Of a DNA stretch of 64,000 bases, positions 23,056-32,235 are shown piece by piece (the stretch's first letter is position 1; every line of letters begins with the position of its first letter). Source of the DNA: Gnetum montanum. Lineage: Eukaryota; Streptophyta; Gnetopsida; Gnetales; Gnetaceae. A program made the position numbers and the translations under genes. Where the stretch lies: the NCBI GenBank assembly GCA_015680685.1, contig MNCI01026912.1, positions 747,888-811,887 on the forward strand. Reading direction: 5' to 3'. The notes beneath the pieces are model-generated. The model saw only the letters and a list, made by a program, of their open reading frames with translations. It did no database searches and was not told the origin of the DNA.

Positions 23056-23305
23056 CTCCAATAGCTACATGGTCAAAGAACAAAGTGATTTGGATAAACA
23101 ATTTGTAAGTTATGGGCTCTAGAAAGTTCTAGGCTCTAAAAATTTGAAAACCTCCCTTAGCATTTATGAGAAAATGTAAAATTCTCCAAGTGAGATCATG
23201 CCTATTTATACTATTTTTGCCTTACATCAACAAGGCCCCATATATCGAGCCTCATATACGAGTCTACTCCATCAACAAGGCCCTGTATACGAGACCCATT
23301 AGCAA
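23056..23305 (-). promoter_or_regulatory. Internal promoter-like unit before ORF3 (E-left)
   Basis: The array at about 23224-23305 has units such as GGGCCTTGTTGATG, GAGTAGACTCGTAT and ATGAGGCTCGATAT (minus strand), spaced 14 bp with one 17-bp unit. A TATAAATA box at 23210-23203 follows, then a leader of about 140 bp to the donor-like site. The unit type (GGCCTTGTyGATG) is that of the element's own LTR at 19555-19675. It is inferred, not shown, to drive ORF3. Confidence 0.6.
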
Positions 23306-24815
23306 AAATTTTCAAATTTCAATATCTCAAAAAATATAAGGAATTTTTCAATGAACTTGGGGTCTATGGAATCCCAGAAAAGCCAAGAATATGATAAAAT
23401 CATTGAAGAATGTCTTTGAGAGCTTAAAAATTGAAAATTTTGATGAAGAACATATTTAATAAACAAAACATATAAAGGAGCCCATGGTTTGATGTGGAAG
23501 ATGGGTGTACGAAAGATTCTATTTGTAAGAATGCCTAAAGATAAGATGCTAAACAAACACCACCAAGAGATATGCAATTGGGTCCTCTCCATAGTGGCAC
23601 ATGCCTTATTTTCCCTTGCATAACCTCAACCTAAGGATTCCATGGGCCCCATAGATGATTAATGGTTAATGGACGTTAAGGATCAAAACACAGAAGATTC
23701 TACCTAAGAATTTAAATACATCAAACCAAGACATAGAATCAAGAACATGGGCTTTGGTAATGAGGTGACTTATGGATAGCATAAATGGATGATGGAGAAG
23801 GTGGAATGAAATTCCAAATAAGGTCATAAGAAGTCCCTTGTGGAGTTCATGTATAAAATGATTGAAGAAAATCCATCCTTAGTCCAAACTAAAATTAACC
23901 TCTTTCAATGACTTCGCATCGCCACTCCAAGACCAATCCACCTTGTGCCCCCTCCCTCAAAGACACAAGAGTGCACCTAAAAAACAACCATTGTTCCATA
24001 AAGAGAAGAAAAGAGAAGTAGGAAGTGGGAGAGGGCCTTAGTTAGAGGGGATCTCCAAGCATGGATACATGTCTTTCTAGTCCCATAACTAGTGCTTGTA
24101 GCTCGTTTATTTGTCTAAGGGGTGTGCTTTGAATTTTTGTTTTATTTTTGGATGGGAACCACACCATGTAAATACTTTATTTGACTTCTTATCAGTGGTC
24201 GGAATGGAATGATAAGAAGTCCATGAGAACACTCAAGCACTCAAGTAAGTGGAAGAGTACAAAGAGTATTGAGTTCCCTTAAAGTTGCACACTATTCAAA
24301 TCTTTGAATCCTTCCCAATTCCAGAAACTACCAAGGTCATAAATTTATTAAAACTTAATTTAATGAAAGGGACCTCAAACTTCAGAAACAAGAAAAACTA
24401 TAGAGTTTGTGAATGGGTGGATGTCATGAACTCACTGCCTGTTCCATGAAAAAGAAACCATGACTAAGTCATCGATACAAAAATTCAAAAATAGAAACCA
24501 GACATTAGCAAACAAAACATAAAGCACAAACCACCATTAGTAATAGCCACAACACCATTGTTTCCTATTGGAAATAAAGCACTTTTATTAGCAAAAATTT
24601 GAAAATCACACTCAAACAAAATAAAATATATAAGAAAGTGTAAAATATCCAATGAAGATTCAAATGTACTAAGGATGGTGTAAAACAAAAAATGGTGTAA
24701 AAATATGAAAAATTTTGAAAGTCAAAAAGTTGTAAAATAAATAACTTGCAAAATTAAAAATTTAGAAAATAAAAAAAATAAGAAAAATTGAAGAGCCATA
24801 TGAATGATTTAGCAT
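23306..24815 (-). other. Conserved non-coding spacer, integrase to internal promoter (E-left)
   Basis: No gene. This is the family spacer. The blocks near 24000-24170 (minus: GCATGGTGTGGTTCCCATCC, AAAGCACACCCCTTAGA, GGGACTAGAAAGACATG, CTAACTAAGGCCCTCTCCCA) recur in G at 36140-36320 and J at 62755-62940 (plus). A second block near 23580-23600 (GGAGAGGACCCAATTGCAT) recurs in F (31045), G (36700) and J (63318). Strong conservation of non-coding DNA suggests a packaging or RNA function. Confidence 0.65.
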
Positions 24816-24821
24816 GGATGG

Positions 24822-24838
24822 CCATCTCCCTCATGACT
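24822..24838 (-). other. Internal polypurine tract (E-left)
   Basis: The minus strand reads AGTCATGAGGGAGATGG just after integrase. It resembles the 3' tract (AGTCATGGGGGTA in H) and recurs at the same place in E-right, F, G and J. Confidence 0.6.
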
Positions 24839-24849
24839 GAGTTGGAAGG

Positions 24850-26015
24850 AGGAGATCTAAAAATTGAGCATGGTTGTCCATCCATTATGGTATTTGTTGC
24901 ACTAGCTTACTTGGGGTCATGGAAAAGCTTTACTTGTTGGATGTTGACCAACTACCTTTTATTTGGACTCTCAGGTTTGTATATGGTCATGGTCCTAGAG
25001 GGAAAGCTTTCAGCAATTATATAAAGTCCCTCCCACAACATTTGAAACTTAGTTTTCTCTAGTACATGTGTGGGATTCCAATAGAGAACCTTATCTTCCA
25101 ATTGGAATTTTACTTTCTGTATTCTCAGATCATGTCATTTCTTATTGAATGCCTTGTGCACTTCATTCAAAGATAGGGCTACTAATCAATTTTCATCTAA
25201 CACGTTGAGGTTGATCAATCTTTCTCTTTATGCTAGGTTCAGGTCAAGATTCAGTTCATAGGTTGTTGAGAGTGTACAGAGCTTGAATTAGATTAGAAGC
25301 ATTAGAAGTTTTTCATACACTAACTGATAGGGAGAGTAGCCAATAGGAAGTTTCCATGTTGAGCAGTAAGCCCATAGGGCATCATTGAGCTTTGTGCTCT
25401 AATCTCTCCTATATTTAATTATGGTCCTTTTTAGGATCTTTGTAATCTCCCTATTGGTTACCTCTACTTGATCACTGGCTTGGGGGTGATAAGATGTTAT
25501 TAATTTATGTTCGACCCCTAAGCATTGCATAAGTTTACAAAAGGTGGCACCTATAAAATGAATTTCATTGTTAGAAATTAGTGCACGTGGCACCCCAAAC
25601 CTATTGATAAGATTTTTTTGTACAAATCTAGTAATAGTGGATGATGTACAATCAATGATGATTGTTGCTTTTGCCAATTTGGTGCAGTAGTCGACTGCTA
25701 TGATGATATACATATTTCCATTGGATGTGGATGTGATGGGACCCATGAAGCCAATGCCCCATATGCTAAAGGACTGAAGTGGTTGAATCCACTATTGAGG
25801 ACCCTCCATTCAAGTAGTTATCCCACCATCTATTTGACAACATTCACAAGATCAAATAAATTGATGGGTGTCCCAAAAGATTGTAGGCCAATAGTATCCT
25901 ACCATCAAAATTTTTATGGTCATGCATCTCCCTACATAGTGGCCTTTGCAAGGGCCTTTGTGAGCATCTTGGAGAATGCACAATTGATTTGCATTAGGGA
26001 CACACCAATGAACCA
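24850..26015 (-). pseudogene. Integrase of gypsy element E-left
   Basis: A decayed integrase on the minus strand. The zinc-binding start reads HWCVPNANQLCILQDAHKG, then GHYVGRCMTIKILMVGYYWP. The catalytic core shows ITSTSNGNMYIIIAVDYCTK (the first Asp is in AVDYCTK), NRFGVPRALISNNEIHFIGA (the second Asp appears as N in SNNE), and SYHPQASDQVEVTNREI (Glu in VEVTNRE). The C-terminal GPY/F region (about 24920-25050) is frayed and there is no chromodomain. Its 5' edge at about 26015 is abrupt: RNase H is absent and plus-strand RT begins there. Confidence 0.85.
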
Positions 26016-26612
26016 ATCTAGAGTTAACAAATCTACTAACCAAAATAGAGTATGCATTTTTAAACAATGACAAGTTGGTCATAATCAATGCAAATCTTGC
26101 TCTTGAATAGAAAGATAAGTTATTGCAGGTCATTAAAAAATGGCCAACAGCCTTTACTTGGTCATATCCCGAGCTTATAGGAATCAATCCAAGGATATGC
26201 CAGCATTGCATCTACATCGTTCTGGCCATAAAACTAAGAAGGCAACTACAGAGATGACTAAACCCTAAGTTGAAGTAGATCATCAAAGAGGAAATAGAGC
26301 AACTCCTTAAGGCAGGGTTAATCTATCCCATCATAGATAGTGAGTGGGTTAGCCCACTCATAATTGTGCCAAAGAAAGATGGCAAGTGGTGGATCTACAT
26401 TGACTTTATGTTGTTGAACATGGTAACATTTAAAGATCATTTTCCATTGCCATTTGTGGACCAAGTGTTGGACAGTGTCTCCAAGCATTGCTATTATAGT
26501 TCTTGGATGGTTATAGTGGCCATAACCAAATCCAAATTTTTCCAGAAGATTAGGCCAAGATAACATTCATGAGTCCTTGGGGAACTTTTACATATTGTAA
26601 GATGCTGTTTGG
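26016..26612 (+). pseudogene. Inverted RT segment, copy 1
   Basis: On the plus strand, opposite to the flanking integrase: CTAGAGTTAAC at 26016, then EYAFLNNDKLVIINANLALE, then ICQHCIYI, EQLLKAGLIYPIIDSEWVSP, IVPKKDGKWWIYIDF and FKDHFPLPFVDQVLD. It ends abruptly after the TYCKMLFG-like block. It covers the end of the protease-RT linker and the first third of RT. It is a near copy of 26785-27350 (offset about 735 bp), with enough differences that it is not a recent tandem duplication. RT function is impossible as it stands. Confidence 0.85.
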
Positions 26613-27905
26613 AATCTATTGAGAACCTGATATGTGCTAATGTTGAAGTCATGGATGAACTTGAGCAAGTTCATCACCAACTCTCCAATGATGAAGATGA
26701 TGATACCTATTGGGAAGAGTTAGAAATCCCTAAAAATTTCAAATAGGAGCCCCTAGAGTTAAAAACTCTATCGATCGGCATGAAGTATGCATTTTTAAAC
26801 AATGGTAAGCTGGTCATAATCAATGTAAATCTTACTCCTGAATAAAAAGATAAGTTATTGCAAGTCATCAACAAATGGTCAATAACCTTTGCTTGGCCAT
26901 ATCTTGAGCTAACAAGAATCAATCCAAGGATATGCTAACATCACCTCTACACCAACCTAGCCATGAAACTAAGAAGGTAGTTGCAAAGGTGGTTGAACGC
27001 TAAGTTGAAGTAGATCATTAAAGAGAAAATAAAACAACTCTGCAAGGTAGGGTTCATCTATCCCATCACGAATAGTGAGTGGGTTAGCACACTTGTAATT
27101 GTACCAAAGAAAGATGGCAAGTGTTGGGTCTGCATTGACTTTAGGTTGTTAAACATGACAACATTTAAAGATCATTTTCCATTGCCATTTGTGAACCAAG
27201 TGTTGGACACTATCTCTGAGCATTACTATTATAGCTTCTTGGATGGTTATCGTGGTTATAACCAAATCCAAATTTTTTCAAAAGATTAGGCCAAGATAAT
27301 ATTCATGAGTCCCTAGGGGACTTTTACATATTGTAAGATGTCGTTTGGTCTATGTAATTCCCCTACAACATTTCAATGCTTGGTCCTTAGTATTTTTCAA
27401 TAACAAATTGGTAGCAAGCTAGAACCCTTTATGGATGACTTCTTTACCTATGGGGCTACATTTGAGCAAGCCCTAGACCACCTTGAGCAGGTTTTGAAAA
27501 GATGTGTCAAAACAAACCTTAGGCTCAATTGGTAGAAAAGCCATTTATTGGTCCAAGAAGGCATAGTACTAGGGCATAGAATTACTCAGGCAGGGATTGA
27601 GGTAGACCCAAAAAAAAGGGTTATCCAAGGAATTACACACTAACAAGAGATAGTTAAAGATGTCTAATTATTCCTTGGATATACTGGCTATTATTTATGA
27701 TTCATAGAAAATTTCTCTAAGATCACAAAGCTATTGGTCGAGCTTATAAAGAAAGATGATTTGTTCATCTCGACAAACCCATAGAAATTCCAATTCTACA
27801 AGCACCAAACTAGTCTAGACCATTTCACATAATGATGGAGGCATCTAATTATGCCTTGGGAGTTGTGCTTACCCTGTTGGATGATAAGAAACATCCATAG
27901 TACAC
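26613..27905 (+). pseudogene. Inverted RT and RNase H start, copy 2
   Basis: Begins at the protease-RT linker (ESIENLICANVEVMDELEQ, then HHQLSNDEDDD). It continues through KYAFLNNGKLVIINVN, KVGFIYPITNSEWVS, KKDGKCWVCIDFRLLNM, KMSFGLCNSPTTFQCLVLSI, the catalytic FMDDFFTYGATFEQALDHLE (about 27430-27490), NLRLNW, EGIVLGHRITQAGIEVDPKK, and the first part of RNase H (EASNYALGVVLT). It stops at about 27905, where the minus-strand spacer of E-right starts. The LNW...EGIVLGH...GIEVD block is strongly Athila-like. Several stops interrupt it. Confidence 0.85.
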
Positions 27906-28113
27906 TAGAATAAAGTAAAATATATAAGGTGTAAAATATTCAAGAAAAATTTAACTGTAGTAATGATTGTGTAACACAAAAAATGGTGTAAAATAGAAAA
28001 AAGTTTTAAAATCAAAAAGATGTAAAATAAACAATTTGCAAAAAACAAAAATGTGTAAAATAAAAAAAAATAAAAAAAATTAAGGAGCCATGTATATGAT
28101 TAGCATAGATGAC
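27906..28113 (-). other. Start of the non-coding spacer, truncated (E-right)
   Basis: T/A-rich spacer on the minus strand (GGCTCCTTAA, then poly-T and TTTTACACC words) matching 24480-24800 and 62219-62330. It is cut at 27905 by the inverted RT block. Confidence 0.6.
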
Positions 28114-28129
28114 TATCTCCCCCATGACT
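28114..28129 (-). other. Internal polypurine tract (E-right)
   Basis: The minus strand reads AGTCATGGGGGAGATA just after the integrase stop region. Confidence 0.6.
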
Positions 28130-28139
28130 AAGTTGGAAG

Positions 28140-29210
28140 GAGGAGATCTAAGAAATTAAGCATGGTTGTCCATTTGTTGAGGTATGTGTTATGCTAGCTA
28201 GCTTGGGCTTATGGAAAGGCTTTATCTATTAGATGTTGACCAACTACTTCTTATTTGGGCTTTTAGGTTTGTATATGATGATAGCCCTAGAAGGAAAGGT
28301 TGCATTAATTATATAAGGCCCCTTCCACAATGTTTGGAATTTGGTTTTTTGAGAAACATGTGTGGGGTTCCTATAGAGAACATTATCTCCCAGTTCGAAT
28401 TTCTCTTTCCATATTCTAAGGTCATGAAATTGTTTGTTGAATGCCTTGTTCACTTCATTCAAGGACATGACCACTAATCAATTTTTGTCTAGTACATTTA
28501 GATTGATTAATATTTCTTTTTGTGCCAAACTTAGGTCAAGGTCTAGGTCACAGGCTGTTGAGAATGTAAAAAGCTTAGATTGAATTGGGAGCGTTGGAAA
28601 TCTTTTGTACACCAGCTCATAGGGAGAATAGCCAATAAGAAATTTCAATGTTGTGAAGTAGGCCCAAAGGATATCATTGAGTTTTGTGCTCCAATCTCTC
28701 CTATACTTGCTAATAGTTATTATTAGAATCTTTATGATCTCCTTGTTAGTAACCTTTGCTTGACTATTGGCTTGGGGGTGATAGGGTGTTGTTAGTTTAT
28801 GATCAACCCCAAAGCATTGCATAATTTTTCTAGAAGTAGCACCTATAAAATGGGTTTTATTGTCAAAAATTAGTCCATGTATCATCCCAAACCTATTTAC
28901 AACATTTTGCTATACAAATTAAACAGTAATGGATGATGTGTAGTCGGTGATGGCTACTACTTCTACCCATTTGGTACAGTAATCAGTGATAATGATTATA
29001 TATACCTTTCTATTAGACATGGGTGTGATGGAACACATGAAAGCTATGTCTCATATGTTAAAGGTTTCTAGTGGTTTAATCCACTATTGAGGACCCTCTA
29101 TTCATGCAATCAGACCACCATCTAATTAACAACTCTTACGAGATCAAACAAATTAGTGGGCATCCCTAAAAATTATGGGCCAATAGTATCCTACCATTAG
29201 AATTTTTATG
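28140..29210 (-). pseudogene. Integrase of gypsy element E-right, 3' part
   Basis: The continuation, after insertion F, of the integrase whose start is at 42145-42330. On the minus strand it shows TIKILMVGYYWP, then ITDYCTKWVEVVAITDYTSS, NRFGM, FDNKTHFIGATSRKIMQCFG, YHPQANSQAKVTNKEI, YSPYELVYKRFPTLPIQSK and the C-terminal LGDNVLYRNPTH with TLWKGPYIIN (GPY/F motif). It ends PKSPNKK-stop. The catalytic Glu position reads AKVTNKEI. There is no chromodomain, which supports a non-chromovirus (Athila/Tat) assignment. Confidence 0.88.
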
Positions 29211-29215
29211 GTCGT
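29211..29215. repeat. Target site duplication of F, left copy (GTCGT)
   Basis: GTCGT precedes the LTR at 29216. GTTGT follows the other LTR at 42140-42144, one transition apart. The integrase reading resumes across the two sites. Confidence 0.85.
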
Positions 29216-30112
29216 TGATGAGTGGTGAGGTACCCCTACACTCAACCATACAAATATGAGCGTTCACACACGATCTAGTTGAACTCCATAGATGAGCTAG
29301 TTATGGTATTTAGATAGTTACATGTTGATCGCAGTTCACTCTCTTCCCACCTAGACTAGTATTTGCTTTGTCACATATGGTTTAGTCTAGAGTGAGGTGT
29401 ATGATGTGGTCCTAAACTAGTGCTACTCCTAGAGGCAATGGAAAATAACTTTGTTTTAAGCTAATAGGAAGTGAGAGAAGAGAATCTAAGCTATTCTAAG
29501 TGCAATGAGCATCTGTCCTTAATCATCCGTACACATCTTGGACTTTGTGTACTACTTCTGGGATTACCAAGCGCATGTTACTTAAGCACTCCTAGATACG
29601 CTATTGGGATACCAAGTAGTCATACTTAAATACTCATGATTAAGTCGTACTCATTCTGCATTTAATAACAGGGATAGTAGAGAAAGGTAAAGAAATATTA
29701 ATTAAGAAAACAATAAATAATAGTTAAGTAATTAAAACTAAGTGAATGCTGCAATGGTGAAGTAATATCAACCTTTATTGCTAGTCATGTGCATGTCCAA
29801 GTATGTCACACTCAAATAAAGGTTCTGTACAATTACAATCATCACACTGCGGGCATGCACTGGGGAAAGAATTGAAATGAACTAAAAATAAACAAAAAGT
29901 CTCTACTACAACACTTACTTGACTCCCCCCTTCCTGTGCACCCGAATGTGTATTTATAGGCTTACACAAGTATCACGATATCGTGTATCCGATATCATTA
30001 TCCAGGCCATGATATCGCGTACTCGATATTGAGGGTCCGATATCGAGGGTCCAATATGAAGGGTCTGATATCAAGGGTCCAATATCAGCACCTAACAAAC
30101 CATGATTCATCA
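29216..30112 (-). mobile_element. 3' LTR of element F
   Basis: 897 bp, TGATGAGTGG...ATTCATCA. The U3 part (about 29985-30095) is a tandem array of 14-bp GATATCGAGGGTCC-type units, with a TATAAATA box on the minus strand near 29951-29960 and a GGGTGCACAG-like leader. Confidence 0.92.
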
Positions 30113-30125
30113 TACCCCCACGATT
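30113..30125 (-). other. 3' polypurine tract of element F
   Basis: The minus strand reads CAATCGTGGGGGTA directly before the 3' LTR. Confidence 0.75.
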
Positions 30126-30289
30126 GAATAACAACTCGTCCTCAAGTCAAAGAAAGTGAGGAACAAGTTCATTGAATTACAAATAAGGGATAGGTATGAG
30201 ATTATTGAATGACCATGAACTTTTTCATGCCACAGTGTGAGATTAAAAAAAAATTTGGACATAGACACAAAATACAAAACTTATGGAAC

Positions 30290-30710
30290 TCATGAGGTTC
30301 CAGGTGGTGGTGGCTCCTCCATGGGTGCCTCTCCTTTGTCCTATGCTTCAGGCTTCTAATATTGGTACTGTTGAAGAAGTGCCTGATGTGTCTCCTTTTC
30401 TATCCAAGGATTATGAGCCTTCCATGTTGATGTTCCAATGTTTGATGGAGTCAACAGTTCCCATGGACATGACAGCTGTGGGAACACTTGATTGGCCTTG
30501 ACATGCCATGCTACAAATAGTCATCGTTCCTCTTCATAGGCTCAAGCCTTGACCTCTTCACCTTTTGTTGACAAGAGTTCCCTGATGGATGCTAAATTAT
30601 TGTGCCTCCTACTCTACATGTTCTGCATGAGGTCGTTGGCCTCTGCCTCCCCTTAGGCATTCAGTTGCACCTTGAGAAGGTCCTCCTTATTATCCTCTTT
30701 TAGGGCCCAT
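30290..30710 (-). pseudogene. Shortened ORF3 remnant (F)
   Basis: Starts MGPKRG at 30710, right after an acceptor-like GATTATAG, and ends DKGEAPMEEPPPPGTS-stop at 30290. Only about 420 bp remain of a gene of about 2.8 kb in E-left and H. The N-terminal start and C-terminal tail are kept and the coiled-coil middle is deleted. Two stops occur within the first ten codons (GPKRG-stop-stop-GGPSQ), so it is not translated intact. Confidence 0.7.
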
Positions 30711-31286
30711 CTATAATCACACAAAGATTAATTATTAGTAAGATTATTGAAATAAGTTCAATTATTTCATACCTTACTCATTGCCTTTAATAAATGTTGA
30801 ATTCTTTACTTAGTGTGATTTTAGAGTTAGAAATTTTTCAAGGAAGTTGCCCTAAAAGTTTAATGTTGGACCTGATTTGTTTAGGTGACACATAAAAGGA
30901 CATGTAATGATTTTGAGGAAGGTTTGATAAAATGAAGACAAAGGAAAGAATAGATTTGGAAATGATGTACTTGAAGGGTATAAAATGATGTGGTGGTGTG
31001 CAATAAGTACAAATTACAAAAGTCACGCAAACGGGTCCTCCCCAAAGTAGGTTTCAACATATAATGCCCTTGTGTAACCCTTGCGTAACCACACCTTAAA
31101 ATGTTTGTAGGAACTAGAAGGGTTAAATGTAATCTACACCAATACAACAAAACATACACATGTTAAATACTACTGCAATGAGGTATGAATTCTATGTCAC
31201 ACAAGACACAAGTCACAAATATATGAATAGCGAGATGAGGTGAGCTATAGAAGGGATTGCAGAGATTGTAACATGAGGTAACTAAC
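30711..31286 (-). other. Conserved spacer of F, left of nested G
   Basis: Non-coding. It holds the ORF3 acceptor-like GATTATAG, the word CTTTGGGGAGGACCCG (about 31035-31050), which is shared with G and J, and no array or TATA box. The internal promoter unit seen in E-left, H and J is missing. Confidence 0.6.
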
Positions 31287-31291
31287 CTAGG
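31287..31291. repeat. Target site duplication of G, left copy (CTAGG)
   Basis: CTAGG flanks the 5' LTR and CCAGG (38261-38265) flanks the 3' LTR, one transition apart. Confidence 0.8.
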
Positions 31292-32092
31292 TGATGGGAC
31301 ACGATATCGCATGGGCTATGATATCACGTACATGATATCGCGTCCACTGCGATATCGCAATGCGTCATCATATCTATAAATAAGAGGCGGCTCTCCCTTG
31401 TTTCTCATTCTAGGCCTAGACCGTAGCGAAACTCTGGTAGTTTGATCTCTCTAGAGATAGAATAATTTCCATGTGCATGTAGTAGGAGCTCCAAAGTGAA
31501 TGGATCTTTATTCGAGCAAATATTGTACCTGAACACAAGTTTGTGTACAACAATAAAGACAAACTTCTTGGATAAACCTTGTAGTGCATGGAATAGGCTA
31601 AATAGGATTTTATTTATTGTTTACAATTTAAATGCTTTATTAGTAATTAATTCTCTCTCAACCCTTCTCTCCTAGTTAAGTGCTTCAGTACGACCGCTTC
31701 AAGCACGTGCGTTATGCTTGGTAATCCAAACAACGACTAGCGTTTGGTAACTAAGGTTGCATTGGTTCAAGGTGTGAACGGTAAGTGGGAACAGATACTG
31801 ATGCTAGGTTAATTAAGGCTTAGTTAGTTAAGTTAAAGTTAGTTAATTAGTCTCTTCACCCTTCATCTTATCAGCATAGGAGATAAAACAGAAAAGACAT
31901 AAAAATCATATACCTCAGACTTACTTAACCATACAACCGTGACAACTACAACTAAGTCTAGGAAGACAACGAATGATTAACCTTAAGTGTTCCATAAGGC
32001 GTGTAGGCACTTAGTCTGCAAAGTTCGACTGTATTGCATCTGTAACACTCGTATTCGTATGGTTGAGTGTAGGGGTACCTCGCCACTCATCA
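31292..32092 (+). mobile_element. 5' LTR of element G
   Basis: 801 bp, TGATGGGACACG...CCACTCATCA. It contains the CpG-rich array (31299-31365), the TATA box (31375-31382), and a long downstream part shared with the 3' LTR. Confidence 0.95.
31299..31382 (+). promoter_or_regulatory. U3 array of GATATC palindromes and TATA box (G)
   Basis: Units begin GATATCGCATGGGCTAT, GATATCACGTACAT, GATATCGCGTCCACTGC and GATATCGCAAT, spaced 17, 14 and 17 bp. GCGATATCGC is a perfect 10-bp palindrome. TATAAATA follows at 31375-31382. The array is CpG-rich in an otherwise AT-rich window. Confidence 0.8.
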
Positions 32093-32112
32093 TTGGCGTT
32101 GCTGTCAGGGAC
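32093..32112 (+). other. Primer binding site (tRNA-Asp type) of G
   Basis: TTGGCGTTGCTGTCAGGGAC directly follows the LTR. It matches the Athila-type tRNA-Asp site imperfectly, with most changes being transitions. Confidence 0.75.
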
Positions 32113-32235
32113 TAAGTGTTTGTGTGCTAAGTAGAATATAGGAAATCACTCACATCGTTGGGAGCTTAAACGAACCTTAGGGTTAATTAAATGAAAGATT
32201 ATATAATGGTTAATCAGCACACCGAATAAGAAACA

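Noticed and set aside
24788-25062. Two plus-strand frames (MKSHMNDLAWMAIS and MSIHYGICC)
   Set aside because: They overlap the internal polypurine tract and the end of integrase on the minus strand. A similar shadow occurs at 28211-28477.
28140-28480. Chromodomain after integrase
   Set aside because: The integrase ends soon after the GPY/F motif with PKSPNKK and a stop; no chromodomain-like aromatic residues follow in any copy.
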